Shown piece by piece: positions 1 through 11,641 of a stretch of 64,000 bases of DNA. The stretch's first letter is position 1, and each line of letters starts with the position of its first letter. The notes under the pieces are model-generated. The model was not told the DNA's origin, searched no databases, and was given only the letters and a program-made list of their open reading frames with translations. The DNA is from Thinopyrum elongatum (taxonomy: Eukaryota > Streptophyta > Magnoliopsida > Poales > Poaceae), in contig CM022300.1 in assembly GCA_011799875.1 (NCBI GenBank), positions 168,843,837 through 168,907,836 of the forward strand, read 5' to 3'. A program made the position numbers and the translations under genes.

Positions 1-16
1 GAGGAAGAGTAGAAGC

Positions 17-21
17 ACTCC
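17..21. repeat. Target-site duplication of element A (actcc)
   Basis: The five bases actcc precede the left LTR and recur at 10698-10702 after the right LTR. A perfect 5-bp duplication is what a Ty3/gypsy integrase leaves, so it fixes both ends of the element. Bases 1-16 are a short stub of the interrupted target, too short to classify. Confidence 0.85.
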
Positions 22-924
22 TGTCGGAATCGGGGCTCTGGGGACCCAAGGAAAGGTTCGAACTCTGGGGTGTGCACGGAGAACTTCACTGGGCTACGGC
101 TCACTGCTCACCGCCTCACGGCAATGCTTCGACGTACTCGAGCAAGAGGGAAGGAGGAACATGATGATTTACCCAGGTTCGGGCCACCTAGTTGTGTAAG
201 ACACTACTCCTGCTTTGTGGTGGATTTCCTCGTGAGGAGGATGAGTATGAACGAGTACAAGGATGAACTGCCGTCGGCCTCTAGGGATGCCATGACTCGA
301 TCCCTCTCTATGGTGGAGACTAACCTATACTTATACTAGCCCTGTTCCTCTTTTACCGAAAATGATAGGCAAGAAGGGATGCCACAACGGCCAATTTTGA
401 AGGGGGACAAGAGTACACCCTATCCCGACTAAAGGTGGTCTTCGTCTGCAAAGCTTCTGTCCATGACGAGTCGGTGGGCTCGGTGATGACCTCCATCCTG
501 CTGAGCCAGCGTCCTAATCTCGTTGCATTAAAGAGGCAACCTTTGGGGCTGCCTTGGGAACCCGCGTGCTGGCCTGGCTCCTTTAGCACCAAAGAGGAAA
601 GCCTCACTGTCCACGCCCGCTGGCACCGGTCCTGGCGACGCTCGTCATGGCTCATGTCACCCACGTGCATCATGAGGTGGGGTGGTGAGCCTAGAAGTGT
701 CCGCCCTTCGAGGGGCCTCAAGAGGCAGCCTCGGGAGGCCGCCCCTCACAGAGCCCTCGGGGCACCTGACGACCCCTGCGAATGCTCGCCTCGTGAGGCG
801 GGGGCCATCATGAGGTCCTCGCTCGTGAAGCCTTGACGATGGGCCGCGTTGGGCCCTTTGACGATGCCACGTGATGGGCCACAGGCAGACAAGGCTGGGT
901 ACCCCCAGTCCCAGAGCCCCGACA
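22..924 (-). repeat. 3' LTR of element A
   Basis: It begins TGTCGG and ends CCGACA, the usual inverted TG..CA ends, and is 903 bp long. Its partner is 9794-10697. Because the polypurine tract lies just inside it (925 onward) and the primer site lies beside the other copy, this is the 3' LTR of a minus-strand element. Around 161-224 it carries, in reverse complement, the LTR block shared with the other gypsy families here. Confidence 0.88.
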
Positions 925-944
925 GTAGCCCCCAGGCCCACGGC
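925..944 (-). promoter_or_regulatory. Polypurine tract of element A
   Basis: Read on the minus strand, the bases next to the 3' LTR are purine-rich and end GGCCTGGGGGCTAC directly before TGTCGG. This is the expected plus-strand DNA primer for reverse transcription, and it sets the orientation of the element. Element I has an almost identical tract at 45082-45104. Confidence 0.7.
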
Positions 945-1225
945 ACGCACGACCTGGCTTGGAAGCGGAGGCAAAGAAGAGAGGGCGAAGCAACACGGGG
1001 CCCATCCGCCTGCGGGCCAGGCTCGACGCATGGCGCATGACGGGGCATGGGATGCCCCCACTTCCCCACGTTGCCTCGGTAACTGCCTAGGCTAACAAAA
1101 AGCCTGGCTCACATTGCAGAGCCTTCATTGCTCAACTGCGCGCTTACCCTTCGGTCGTCTTCCTTCTCTAGCAATCTTGTGCCTCCCTTGCCAGTCCGGT
1201 GCCGTCCTCATCCTTCCATGCTGCC

Positions 1226-4200
1226 ATGGCGCCCCCAAGCAGGAGGGGCCGATCGGTGGCAGCGTCGAACAGCCCTGCGGGGCCCAAGCTCGCCTTGGGT
1301 CGGTCCACAGTGCTCAATCTTGAATGGCTCAATAAGGTTCGCCCGATGATTGTGGCCGATTCTAACGAATGGAGGCCTACCAAGATTGGGCCTGCTTCAC
1401 GGCCCCTCCAGGAGCTAGAGGCTGCCACCATCGCCATTCCCCTTCACGCAATCATCTCTGGCTTGCTGAACCCGTTCTCGGACTTCTTCAATGTCGTGCT
1501 CTCGCACTATCAGGTGCACGCGCTGCACCTGGATCCTAAATCCATCCTCCTCCTTTCAGCTTTTGCCTTCATATGTGAGGCATTCGTGGGTGTGGCTCCC
1601 TCGATAGCGCTACTCCAACATTTCTTCCGCCTTCAATTAACCACCGCCGATCAGCATTCTGGGTGTGTGTTGCTCTGCCCATGGTCGCGATGGCCGATGA
1701 AGGCATCGACGTGGAGATCAACCCCGAAGTTGAAGGCTTCAGGCGGCAATGGGTATTCGTGGACGCCGCCCAGTTCAGCCAGCTGTTGCAGACTCCATCA
1801 TCCCCGGCGATGGCAAGCTCCGGGTGGGAGCATGCGAGGCTTGTTGACCCGCGGCTACGGTAGGTCACGGCAAGCATGGCCAACCTGAGAACGGCAGGTG
1901 TGATGGTGGCGATGGTGGTGAGGGAGTTCATCCGTCACCGAATCGCCCCTCTCCAGTGCCACTCTCCCCCCATGTGGGCCTTCAGCGGCCCTCAAGATGC
2001 AATGAGACTCCAGACGGCCTGCCTGCCTCTCGACGTGCTGAGCGGGGTGCTCCTCATCTTGACTAGTGGAGAAGCGAGCGTGCTTCCTCGGAAGGGGCTC
2101 CCGCTGTACGACTCCTAGAGCAGAGAAGGCTTTGTCAAGAGGATGCCACACTTTGACCAATGGGAGCTGCTCGCCGAGGGCCACGAGGGGCCTCAGGATA
2201 ACCCCTTTCTGGTGCTTCCAGGACTCGGGGGTTCCGCGGGCGAGGCGTCCCATGCGGCATCGAAGGGACGCGACGACCCGCCTCCCTGAGCCGTCCTACG
2301 GCCAATTCCTACCTCGGCGGATGTTAGTGGCGTCATCCTGCTCGGGGGGTGGGGGGGCGGCCGCCGCTTCAGGCATGACAAGCCACGCGCCAAACCCCAG
2401 GGCGACGAACCCTGTGAAAAGGATCAGGCCGGAGAGCGGCCTCGGGGCGCTGCCGCGGGCTCTGAAGAAGAGAAAGTGGGTCGCCACGAACGAGTAAGCA
2501 TCCTGCCTTCTTCTTCTTACACTTAGCCAGTGCCCTTAAGCTTTTCTTCTCAGATGTTCTCCTCGATCGTGAAGGCGAAGGAGCCCCAAGCGGAATGGGT
2601 CCCCGTTCATTGCCTGCCGCGGCCACGAGCACAACTCACTCAGTCGCCGCACCTGTGTTCGCGCAGGGGGTAACTTCCTCTTCAACCGCAGGAGGCGCGG
2701 GACGCCCCCGATGGGTAGCCTTGTGCGCGCAAGGGGGATGGCGGTCCCCCCGGGGAAGCCTCCGGCAGGCCGCTCCTCCATCCTTGGGGCGCCCATCTTC
2801 GAGACGAGTGCAGAACCTGCTGGCGTGGCACAATTATCCTCCGCGCCTGACCATGCTGAGGCTCGAGGCCGCCGCGGACCTCCGTCCGCCCACATGTGGG
2901 TGCTGAGCCCGTGGGGCACGTCGCCTCGCCAACGAAGGGCGGGAGAAGCATTTTGCCACTTCAAGCCAACGCCGGTCGCGGATGAAACTTCCCGAGCCAC
3001 GGACCCAGACGAGGAAGCGGGATCTAGCCCTGACCAGGTCTTAGCGCTCGTGAGAGGTCAGGCTGCAATCAGGCACGACCTTTTGCGGAATGCAAAGGAT
3101 GCGCTAAATCAGCTCGAAGCTGAGCTTCAGAACATCGACGCGCGGCTCACGGACGAGCATTCATACCTAGCACGTGGGTGGCACTGACTTGAAGTCGCGA
3201 TCAAACTTGGCTGCCTCCACCGTGAACCCGCTCACTCGAAGGACGAGGCATCTGCCGCCGTAGCGGCCACAGCTCGTGAGCGCACCCTACAGGAAGCTGA
3301 GGCGGCGGACCGGCAGTGCGAGGCGGCGAAGGCTCGTGAGTAGGAACTACTAGCCTCAAACGCCGCCTTGGAGCAACAGCTCCAGGCACGCAGGCATGCC
3401 CACTCCACCTCCGTAGGGGGCTAGCGACCCGTGAGGCAGACCTCAAGGCCCTCGAGTGGGATCTGGCACTGACGTCGTCGGAGCAGTGCCTGGAGCGCGA
3501 GCGGCTGGAGGTGCTGGACCGCCAAGGGGCTGCCGCAGAAGCCTCTGTAGCACAGTGAGTGGAGAAGGACAATGCCTCCCTGGCGTCCAAGAAAGCGGCG
3601 ATCATGGAGGAGGCCAAGGAGAAGATTGCGAATGCCCGCCAGGCGCTCGTCAGCGATCACCGCAAGAAGTTCGAGCTTCAGGAGACCAGCTTCTGTCCCC
3701 AGCGCAGGGAGCTACAAGACAAGATAGATGACCTCAAGAAGAAGCTGGATGAAGCCGATGGGCAGCGCGAGGCCGCTCTGGGTGCTCAAGCCACCGCCGA
3801 GGCCGAGTTGGCATCACTTCAGGAGCAGGTGGGGAGCGTCAGTTCCCTTGTGAAGCGGACAATGGACGAGGCAGACCAGGTCCGGGGGCTGTAGCACACA
3901 CGCTCCAAGATGTTCCAGGACCTTGAGGTGAGGGCCTGCTGCAGCCTGGTCTCCATCTGTAGGGCGGACGTCTCCAGCCCACTCGTGCGCGACGACGCCG
4001 GTTTCCTTGCCTTCTTCACCAAGGTCGTGGAGCGACTTGAGGAGGGAGCAAAGAAGGTGGGCGAGATCGTCAAAGAGGGAAGCGCGACCTCCTCGCCCAG
4101 GCCTCGACATGCGTCTTCAGCCATGTCCTCCGCTCTGACCCCGACTTCGACTTCGAGGTTGTGATAGCACCCATGCCGGAGGTGATCCGCAATGCCCTCG

Positions 4201-4328
4201 TGGAATGGGTGGAAGATGAAGTGGATGCCTTTAGCTCACAGTTTACCCCTAACTGTTGCAAAGCCCCACCTGGGACCGAGGGGCATGGGGGCGACGACGG
4301 GGAGGACAGCGTCGTTACGTCTCCTTAA
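1226..4328 (+). pseudogene. Antisense ORF of element A (gypsy-associated 'Transposase_28'-like protein with coiled coil), broken
   Basis: This reading lies opposite to pol. An ATG at 1226 opens a protein whose first ~145 codons match the intact ORF at 45375-46685, with shared features such as HALHLDPKS and CEAFVGVAPSIALL. That region resembles the plant family annotated in Pfam as putative gypsy-type transposon (Transposase_28). Frameshifts follow near 1650 and 1870. From about 3060 to 3890 the reading becomes a heptad-rich, Lys/Glu-rich coiled coil, and it ends in an acidic tail with a TAA near 4326. The function of the family is not known to me. The reading is broken, so it is a pseudogene. 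Confidence 0.65.
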
Positions 4329-5129
4329 GTTGCTCCTCCTTTCTTTCCTGTCAGTACCAGATCATAACCCTGCGAGGGCACGATGAATATTTTGCTGGGG
4401 CACTTAATGATGTATCAGACACCATTTTATGTTCTCGTGACGCTTGTTCCTCCTTCGCGCCTGTTTTTATGCTCTTTGTCGCTCAACGCAGCCCCCGAGC
4501 AGGGGTTGGCCGGCGCTAGTATGCTGGGTCATGATGCCTAGGCAAGGCCAGGAGGTAAAATGCTCCTGGGACAGAACGCGTTGGGACCGATGTGTGCCCG
4601 GAGGTTCGCTCATCAGTGTCGTGTGAGGACATAAGCACCAAGGCCTTGGTGAGGCAGGGCACGCGGGGGAAGGCCCGCAATCCGGGGTCCCTATCGCCTG
4701 GGCCCTTCAGGCCACTAGGACTGATCCGAGCATAAACACCATGCCTAGCCCCCGCTCATGTGCGGCTCATGAGGGATGCGCGGGGCACGCCTTGGTTGCG
4801 AAAAAACGAACTCCAACAAAACACCACAAAAAAAAACACACTCCCCTTTTTAGGCAAGATGCAAGAAATCTAAATCTTTATTCAAAGAAATTCGCAAACT
4901 TTGCTTACAAAAAGGAAGAAGGTCACCGCATCCGATGCCTTCCTTAGGCTTCCCACCAACACAGAGCATGGGGCCTCCACTTGGGCGTGGGCATGATCGT
5001 TGTTCGATCGTTCCGCCAGCACGGAGCATGGGGCTTCCACTTGGGCGTGGGTGGGATCTCCCACGAGGCCATGGGGCGACGCACCAGGAGACTCCAGGGT
5101 GTGTACAACCCACTCACTCTTATGTGAGA
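4329..5129. other. Non-coding spacer between antisense ORF and pol of element A
   Basis: I see no supported coding sequence here. It holds the converging 3' ends of the antisense ORF and of pol, a poly-A-rich stretch near 4800-4840, and a short tandem duplication at 4953-5060. Confidence 0.6.
4953..5060. repeat. Two-copy ~60-bp tandem duplication
   Basis: Units starting near 4953 and 5013 share GAGCATGGGG, TCCACTTGGGCGTGGG and flanking bases with few differences. The unit lies in the spacer downstream of pol and does not encode a recognisable product. Confidence 0.7.
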
Positions 5130-6343
5130 GTGTCACGGGTAGAACATGCGGAGGTGCTGGATGTTCCATGCGTTCTGCACGGGAACCACGTCCCCTGTCT
5201 CCACGCGTGCAACGCCTGGCTTGGAGACATGGGCGACCCTGACCGGGCCCTCCCACATGGGCGAGATCTGTGGAGGCCCTCCCTGGAGAGCACCCGCCTG
5301 AGGATGAGGTCTCCGACCTCAAGAGTCCAGGGCCGGATGTTGCGGCTGTGGTAGCGTCATAAGGCCTGCTAGTATCTCGTAGCACGGAGGGAGGCCTGAC
5401 GACGGGCCTCCTCATGGAGCACCAGGTCAGCCCCTCGCAAGTCGCCTTGGCATGCCTCATCGAACGCCAACACTCGTGGGGAACCGTGCTTGAGCTTGGA
5501 CGGAAGGACCGCCTCGGCCCGTAGACAGGAAAGAAGGGGGCTCACCGGTGGGCTTCATCGCGGTGGTGTGGATAGACCACAACACAGAGCCGAGCTCATC
5601 GAGCCAGCCCTTGCCGCAAGCCTCAAGCTTCTTCTTGAAGCTCCTAGTCTTGAGGCCCCTGAGGAATTCCGTGTTGGCGCGCTTGGCCTGGCCATTGCTC
5701 TGCGGGTGCACCACCGAAGAGTAGCATATCAGCGTTCCAAGGTTAGCAAAGTAGAACCTGAAGAGGCTGCTCATGAACTGGGAGCAATTACTAGTGATGA
5801 TACGGTTGGGGACGCCAAATCGGCTCACGAGGTCTCTGATTAACTTGACGGCCGAGCCCGCCGGGGTGGTGTGTACAGGCTCCACTTCCGCCCACTTGAT
5901 GAACTTGTAGATGGCGACGTAGAGGTAGTGGTAGCCGCCCGCCTCGTGAGGGAAGGGGCCCAGTATGTCCAGCCCCCATACCACGAAGGGCCAAGAGAGC
6001 GGGATCGTCTGGAGCCCTTGCGTGGGCTGATGGCTCTTCTTGGCGTGGAACTGCAAGCTTCACAGGACTGGACCAGCTCTGTGGTGTCACGAAGCACTGT
6101 GGGCTAGTAGAGCCCACTGCGGAACACCTTCCCCACAAGAGTGCGCAATGAAGAGTGGTGTCCACAGTCTCCCCCATGGATGTCAGCTAGCAGCTCACGT
6201 CCTTGCTCTTCCGAAATGCATCGCAGTGAGACGTCATTGGGGCGCCTATGGTACAGTTTGCCATGTTGTAGGCAGTAAGCCGTGGCCTGTCTGGCCAAGC
6301 GCTCTGCCTCAGCATCCTCCTCTGGCAAGGTGCCATGGAGCAA
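5130..6343 (-). pseudogene. Integrase region of element A pol, decayed
   Basis: The minus strand encodes the N-terminal zinc-binding region (HGGDCGHH, then a C..C pair in ELVQSCEAC), the catalytic core with WGLDILGPFP, and the SNGQ..N.E helix with its glutamate. It runs into the usual C-terminal end NIQHLRMFYP followed by a stop near 5130. Integrase inserts the cDNA into the genome. The second catalytic aspartate, normally in TDNGTQF, is replaced: this copy reads TSNCSQF. A frameshift separates the zinc region (6104-6343) from the core (5457-6056). It is certainly inactive. Confidence 0.82.
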
Positions 6344-6607
6344 GTAGGCCTTGAACTCCGCGGCCCAGCTATCTGCCTAAGGCTCTAGTGCCAACAGTAG
6401 GCGGACCTCGCATGCCGGGCCGGAGTCCGGCGCACCTGTGAGCGGTGCGGGCGGAAGTTCCTCGCAGAGTAGTGTTGGGCCGGCAGCAGAAGGGGCGGCT
6501 GATGGTGCGAAGAGCCTCTCCTCGAAGGCGCCGGGGCCCTGGAGCTCGTGGCGGGACGCCCGCTTGGCGATGTCGTCTGCTTCCTTGTTAATGCCCCGTG
6601 GGATGTG

Positions 6608-7668
6608 CTACAACTCTAAACCCAAAAAACGCTCCTCGAGCTTACGTACCTCCTCCAGGTATGCCACCATGTGCTCGTCCTTCGGCTTGTATTTCTGGTT
6701 GGAGAAGTGGACCAGGAGCTGAGAGTCGCCCTTGATGGTAAGGCGCTTGATTCCCAAGGCAGAGGCAGCCTTGAGACTGGCAATCAGGACTTCGTACTCT
6801 GCAATGTTGTTGGAGACCGTCTCGCCGTGCTGAAAACGTAGTTGGACAGCATAGCGAAGCCTCTCATTGGCCAGGGAGATGAGCACGACTCCAACCCCCG
6901 CGCCCTGCCTAGAGAAGGCGCCGTCGAAGTGCATGGCCCATCCGTCCGGCAGCTCATCCCCGGGTAAGAGGGACTTGTCCTCCTGGCACCCCTCGTCGTT
7001 GGTGCCCGTCCACTCCGCCACGAAGTTGGCAAGGGCCGCCCCCTTGATGACGCTGGTGGTGCAGAATTCCAACTGAAATGCCTGCAGCTCAATGCTCCAC
7101 TCAGTGACACGGCCCACGGTGTTAGGGATGTGCAGCACCTTCTCCAGGGGGTACGCGGAGACGACCTGGATGGGGTGCCCTTGGAAGTAGTGGCGTAATT
7201 ACCTAGGGGCAACCAAGAGCGCCAGGAGGAGCTTCTATTGCATGGGATAGTGCGTGCGCATCCCTCGGGACAGTGCTCAACGAGGTGTGGGGCCTCCATG
7301 AGCTCCTGCTCCCGTGAGGGTTCGCGGGCCCCAGAAGCTTCAGGAGGCATCACGGGAGTGGCTGGCTCGAGGGCACCATCCTAAGGCGCCAGAGGCTCAA
7401 GGAGCTCGACTGGCTCGCGAGGCCCCTTAGTCTCTAGGGAGTCGACAGGATTGCGCGGCTCTCGGAGCCTTTCCTTGGTCTTCATGTGCTCTTCCCGTAC
7501 CACCACAAGAGCAGCGCTGGCCGTCTGCGGTGTACCTGCCAGATACAGTACCAAAGGCTCATGGAAGCGCGGCACCACCATTATAGGCGGGCTCGTGATG
7601 TATCTCTTAAGGTCTTCAAAGGTTGTGTTTGCCTCCGTGGTCGACTTGAAGGAGCCAGTTCTCTTCAT
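6608..7668 (-). pseudogene. RNase H and connection region of element A pol, decayed
   Basis: From 7138 down to 6608 the minus strand reads an RNase H fold with the catalytic series D (HFDGAFS), E (NIAEYE) and D (KGDSQL), so the acidic residues I can see are kept. The upstream tether (7381-7668, with LVLYLAGT and SAALVVVREE) is in another frame and ends at a stop. RNase H degrades the RNA strand of the RNA:DNA hybrid during reverse transcription. At least one frameshift near 7140 breaks it from RT. Confidence 0.8.
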
Positions 7669-7697
7669 GAGCTTGAAGAAGGGCAGGGTGCACTCGC

Positions 7698-8525
7698 TTA
7701 GCTTGGAGATGAAACGTCCCAGAGAGGCGACGCACCCAGCCAGTCATTGCATTTCCCTAAGGGCCTTTGGGGGCGCACCTTCTCTATGGCCTTGATCCTC
7801 TCAGGGTTGGCCTCAATCCCTTGATGGGAGATGAGGAAGCCAAGGAGCATGCCAAATGGGACCCCAAAAACACATTTGTCAAGGTTTAGCTTCAAGCTAA
7901 CCGTGCGTAGGTTGGCGAACATTTCTTCTAGGTCTTCGACTAGCGTCCTTGCTTCACGCGATTTGACCACAATGTCGTCTATGTAAGCCTTCGCGTTCCT
8001 TCCCAACTGCAGCCCTAGCGTGATACGCATCAACCGCTGAAAGGTGGCGCCCGCGCTCCTCAAGCCGAAAGGCATGCAGATGTAGCAGAACTCACTGCAC
8101 GGGGAGATGAAGGTCATCTTCTAGACATCCCCGTTCGCCATCTTGATCTGATGGTAGCTAGAGAATGCATCCAAGAAACATAGCAGATCGCACTCAGTGG
8201 TGGAGTCCATGATTTGGTCGATGCGCGGGAGTGGGAAGGGATCCTGGGGGAAAGCCTTGTTCAAGCTCGTGAAGTCGATGCACATGCACTCCTTTCCACC
8301 TTTCTTAGGGACGATGACTGGGTTGGCGATCCACTCAGGGTGGCACACCTCGTGAATGACCCCGGCTTCCTGTAGCTTGTGCACCTCTTGGATGATGAAT
8401 GCCTGCTTCTCTGTTGCTTGGCTCCGCGCCTTCTGCTTGAAGGGGCAAGCATTAGGGCACACCGCCAAATGATGCACGATCACCTTCCTCGGGACGCCGG
8501 TCAGATCCAACGCTTTCTGGGCGAA
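7698..8525 (-). pseudogene. Reverse transcriptase of element A, one in-frame stop
   Basis: The minus strand reads the gypsy RT palm in order: IDFTSLNKA, PFPLPRIDQI, FLDAFSSYHQIKM, then a TAG at 8118-8120, then FCYICMPFGLRSAGATF and the active site YIDD near 7974-7986. The catalytic aspartates (FLDA and YIDD) are both present, so one stop is the main lesion in the palm itself. The enzyme would copy element RNA to cDNA in virus-like particles. Confidence 0.85.
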
Positions 8526-9165
8526 CATGGACAGCGATGAGCGCACTGTCCTGCTTTGGGGGTAGGTCGGCGCTGATGGTGAAGGTATGACCGGCGCTGC
8601 TGCCATCAACCGACACCTTCTTCGTCTCAACGTGGTCTTGAGAGAACAGCTGCTTCTTTCCTGCCGTGGCAACCTCCAGATGCTCGTCCCCATCTTTGGG
8701 GCTCAAGCGCGAGGCTGCCAGCACCCCGTAGGCACGCTTGAGGGCCCGTACTGCACCCTCCTTGTCTCTAGAGACCATAATGATGCCGCCGCTACCCGGC
8801 ATTTTAATGATGTTGTAGTCTGGATGGGTTGCCGCCATGAACTTGGCGAGCGCGGGGTACCCTAGTATAGCATTGTACGGGAGGCCGATGTGAGCCACAT
8901 CGAAGTCGATGAGCTCGGTGCAGTAGTTGTCGCGGGTGCCGAAGGTGACTGGAAGGCGCACTTACCCAGGGGAGTGGCGGAGTCGTCGATCACTCTAGAG
9001 AACGTCCTGGTTGCCGCGAGCTGGTCGAAGGGCACCTGCAGTGTCTCGAAGGTTTCGATGGATAGAACATTGAGGCCAGCGCCGCCGTCGATGAGGGTCT
9101 TGGTGACTGAGACATTGCTGATGGTTGGCGTTCATAACATGGGGAGTGCGCCGGCGGTGACCGCA
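8526..9165 (-). pseudogene. Aspartic protease and linker of element A
   Basis: On the minus strand the retropepsin active site reads LIDGGAGLNVLS, with the catalytic aspartate near 9087. It is followed by the flap and C-terminal part (GLPYNAILGYPALAKFMA). This plant gypsy protease type matures the Gag-Pol polyprotein. A frameshift near 8525 separates it from RT. The region directly upstream lacks the C-terminal half of gag, so a deletion probably joins gag to protease. Confidence 0.75.
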
Positions 9166-9236
9166 GACTTGGGGTGATCCTGGGAGTTAAAGGTGATTAC
9201 GCCCTCCTGCCACGCACGAGGCCGCGAAGCCTCAGG

Positions 9237-9632
9237 CTAGGGCCGCGTGGTGTTCGCCTTACGGAAGAGCTGCTTGGAGTGGCGACCAGATGTAGGCACC
9301 TGGGATCCACCGAGAATACACGCGACCGCGTGAGGCCCTGGGAGCGCGAATTGCACGACGAACCGATCATGGAGCTCGTCCCAAGAAGAGACCAAGGCCT
9401 CGGGGAGGGCGAGGAGCCAAGACCCAGCGGCGCCCGCGAGGGCCAAGGGGAACCAGTTAGCCATGGCCTTGTCATCGTTGCCCGCTGCGAGGATGCCCTG
9501 GGCGTAGAGTCGGAGAAATTCCTCGAGGCCCACGGCACCGTCATAGCGTGGGGGCAGGACTGGCCTGAACTTCGCGGGCCAGTTTACCTGACGCAGGCCG
9601 AGGATGAAGGTCGGGCAGCCCATGACGTTCAA
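9237..9632 (-). pseudogene. gag fragment of element A, C-terminus deleted
   Basis: The minus-strand reading contains the retrotransposon gag signature LPPRYDG, MANWFPLAL, GSWLLALP and SSWDELHDRF, the capsid-like assembly domain. The usual basic C-terminus with a CCHC zinc knuckle is missing. The reading goes out of frame after the capsid domain and the protease begins within about 100 bp, so roughly half of gag seems to be lost. Confidence 0.75.
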
Positions 9633-9698
9633 AAGAGCTGCGGGGCCGAGGGCACTGGTCGCCGTAGCGGCAGAGCGGGGGCAAACATCATGGCCCGT

Positions 9699-9742
9699 GG
9701 GCTCCGAGGACCCAAGTAAAGGTTCGAACTCTGGGTGTGCGG
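9699..9742 (-). repeat. Short LTR-like fragment in the leader of element A
   Basis: The stretch with GAGGACCCAAGTAAAGGTTC and AACTCTGGGTGTGCGGG closely matches bases ~12-55 of the element's own LTR (from about 9805), yet lies some 50 bp inside the element. It looks like a small duplicated piece of LTR, possibly from template switching. Confidence 0.6.
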
Positions 9743-9772
9743 GATCGAAGCAAAGCGAAGGAATTCTGGCCC

Positions 9773-9793
9773 ACCCCTACCTGGGGTGCCAAA
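9773..9793 (-). promoter_or_regulatory. Primer-binding site of element A
   Basis: Read on the minus strand from the LTR edge this is TTTGGCACCCCAGGTAGGGG. The sites of the other gypsy elements here (12505, 51485, 54166, 63285) are variants of TTTGGCGCGCCAGGTAGGGG, so this is the same tRNA-primed start of minus-strand synthesis. I do not assign the tRNA. Confidence 0.7.
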
Positions 9794-10697
9794 TGTTGGA
9801 ATTTGGCCTCGGGGACCCAACGAAAGGTTTGAACTCTGGGGTGTGCGCGGAGAACTTCACTAGGCTACGGCTCGCTACTCACCGCCTCACGGCGATGCTC
9901 CGACATGCTCGATCGACAGGGAAGAAGGAAGAACACGATGATTTGCCCAGGTTCAGGCCACCTTGGGGTGTAAGACCCTACTCCTGCTTTGTGGTGGATT
10001 GCCTCGTGAGGAGGATGAGTATGAACGATTACAAGGATGAACTACCGTCGGCCTCTAGGGATGCCAAGACCCAATTCCTCTCTACACTGGAGACTAACCT
10101 ATACTTATACTAGCCCTGGTCCTCTTCGCCCAAAAACTCTAGGCGGGAAGGGATGCCATAACGGCCAATTTTGAAGGGCGGCAAGAGTACACCCTATCCT
10201 GACTAAAGGTGGTCTTCGCCTGCAAAGCTTCTGTCCATGACGCGCCGGTGGGCTCGGCGATGACCTCCATCCTGCCGAGCCACCGTCCTAGTCTCGTTGC
10301 ACCAAAGAGGCAATCTATGTGGCTGCCTTGCGAACCCACGTGCTGGCCTGGCTCCTTTAGCACCAAAGAGGAAGCCTCACTATCCGCGCCCGCTGGCACC
10401 GGTCATGGCGACGCTCGTCGTGGCTCGCATCTCCCACGTGCATCGCGAGGCGGGGTGGCAAGCCAAGAAGTGTTCGCCCCGCGAGCGGCCTTGGGAGGCA
10501 GCCTCGGGAGGCCGCCCCTCACGGAGCCCTCAGAGCGCCGGACGATGCTTGAGGATGCTCGCCTCGCGAGGCAGGGGCCCTCGCGAGGTCCTCGCTCGTG
10601 AAGCCTTGATGATGGGCCATGCTGGGCCCTTTGATGATGCCACGCGATGAGCCGCAGGCAGACGGGCCTGGGTATACCCAGTCCCAGAGCCTCGAGA
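9794..10697 (-). repeat. 5' LTR of element A
   Basis: It starts TGTTGG and ends CGAGA, where the other copy has CGACA, so one terminal base is mutated. It is 904 bp and is followed at once by the target duplication actcc. A TATA-like string lies near 10090-10110 on the minus strand. The conserved LTR block is at about 9939-10000. Confidence 0.87.
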
Positions 10698-10770
10698 ACT
10701 CCCCCTCCTGTTATCACATTTTTAATATCCGTTGTTAATCTTAACTGTTTTGAATAATTTGGCCTTGCAG

Positions 10771-11641
10771 GGACGATGTGCCATTGGCGGAAAGGCACCA
10801 GAAGAGGGCCAGGACTACTGAAGAGAGCGAGGCGGCAACCCATATTGGAGAGGACGGAACTCCTTCAGATGTTGCTGGCTCTAGCCCTCAATCCCCGCTG
10901 GCAGGCTCCACTGATGCAACTGCCATCATGGAGACCGACAAGGAAGGTAGGGAGCGTTCTTCTAGAGGGAGGGTATCAAGGAGCGGACCCCTTAGTGATG
11001 CCCTCGACCTTTGCTCCTCCGCCAAGCAACTCACCGGCAAGGCCCACCCCTCCTCCACAGGAGTGCCAAGAGGAAGTTGCCCACATCAAGGACCCACCGG
11101 TAACCAATGTTGCCAGGGACCAAGCGATGGCAACCGGCGTTACCGGAGAAGAAGCCAGGTCTCCTCCACAAGCCGATCAAGGTAAACCTTTGTCGAGTGC
11201 TCTTCTACCCTTGTTGGTATCTCTTTGTTTTTTTGTCTTCTTGAACCTGATCTGAGTCTTGAACTCCTTCCACTCCTTCCTCTTTCTTTCCCATCTTATA
11301 GGCTCAACTCGATTGGAGGAGGAGGAGCCCATCATACACGTCCAAGAGGTTACAAAGAGTGCAACTGATGAAGCTGTCAGGATTTCTGTTGCAGAGGCTG
11401 CAACATCAGAAGCCGAAGAGGCTAGGAAGGCAACTGAGAAAGCCTACAAGGCTCCCAGCAGTGCATACACCTCCGCCAGTGCAGACGTCGAGATGATAGA
11501 TGCTGGCCACAGGGACCCAAGCACCGTCGACCACCCGACTTTGCTGGAGGAGCAGCTGACAGCAACTCCACTGGCGACAGCAACTCCACAGCTCTGGACC
11601 ATAGGCCTTGAGGACATCACAGAACGCCTCAGCTCACAACT
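10771..11641 (+). pseudogene. Remnant of another antisense-type retroelement ORF, two exons
   Basis: A splice-acceptor-like tract ending TTGCAG at 10770 opens a polar, Ser/Thr-rich reading (from DDVPLAERHQKRARTT). A GT-AG intron fits 11182-11301, with a pyrimidine tract before the acceptor. The second exon is Ala/Glu-rich (EEARKATEKA) and runs to 11641, where element C is inserted. One frameshift near 10965 is needed. The composition resembles the variable middle of antisense ORFs in Tat-like elements. I recognise no domain. Element A sits just upstream, in what would be intronic sequence. Confidence 0.45.

Larger units (their letters stand above)
22..10697 (-). mobile_element. Element A: complete Ty3/gypsy LTR retrotransposon with antisense ORF
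   Basis: Two related LTRs (22-924 and 9794-10697) and a perfect 5-bp target duplication bound the element. On the minus strand the order is 5' LTR, primer site, gag, protease, reverse transcriptase, RNase H, integrase, a large opposite-strand ORF, polypurine tract and 3' LTR. RT before integrase defines Ty3/gypsy, and an extra antisense ORF between pol and the 3' LTR is known from the Tat/Grande lineage of plants. All coding parts carry stops or frameshifts and the two LTRs differ visibly throughout, so the copy is old and inactive. It interrupts a sequence that resumes at 10703. Confidence 0.88.

Noticed and set aside
657..1069. Open frames within the 3' LTR of element A
   Set aside because: They are inside an LTR, overlap on both strands and are not kept in the other LTR copy.
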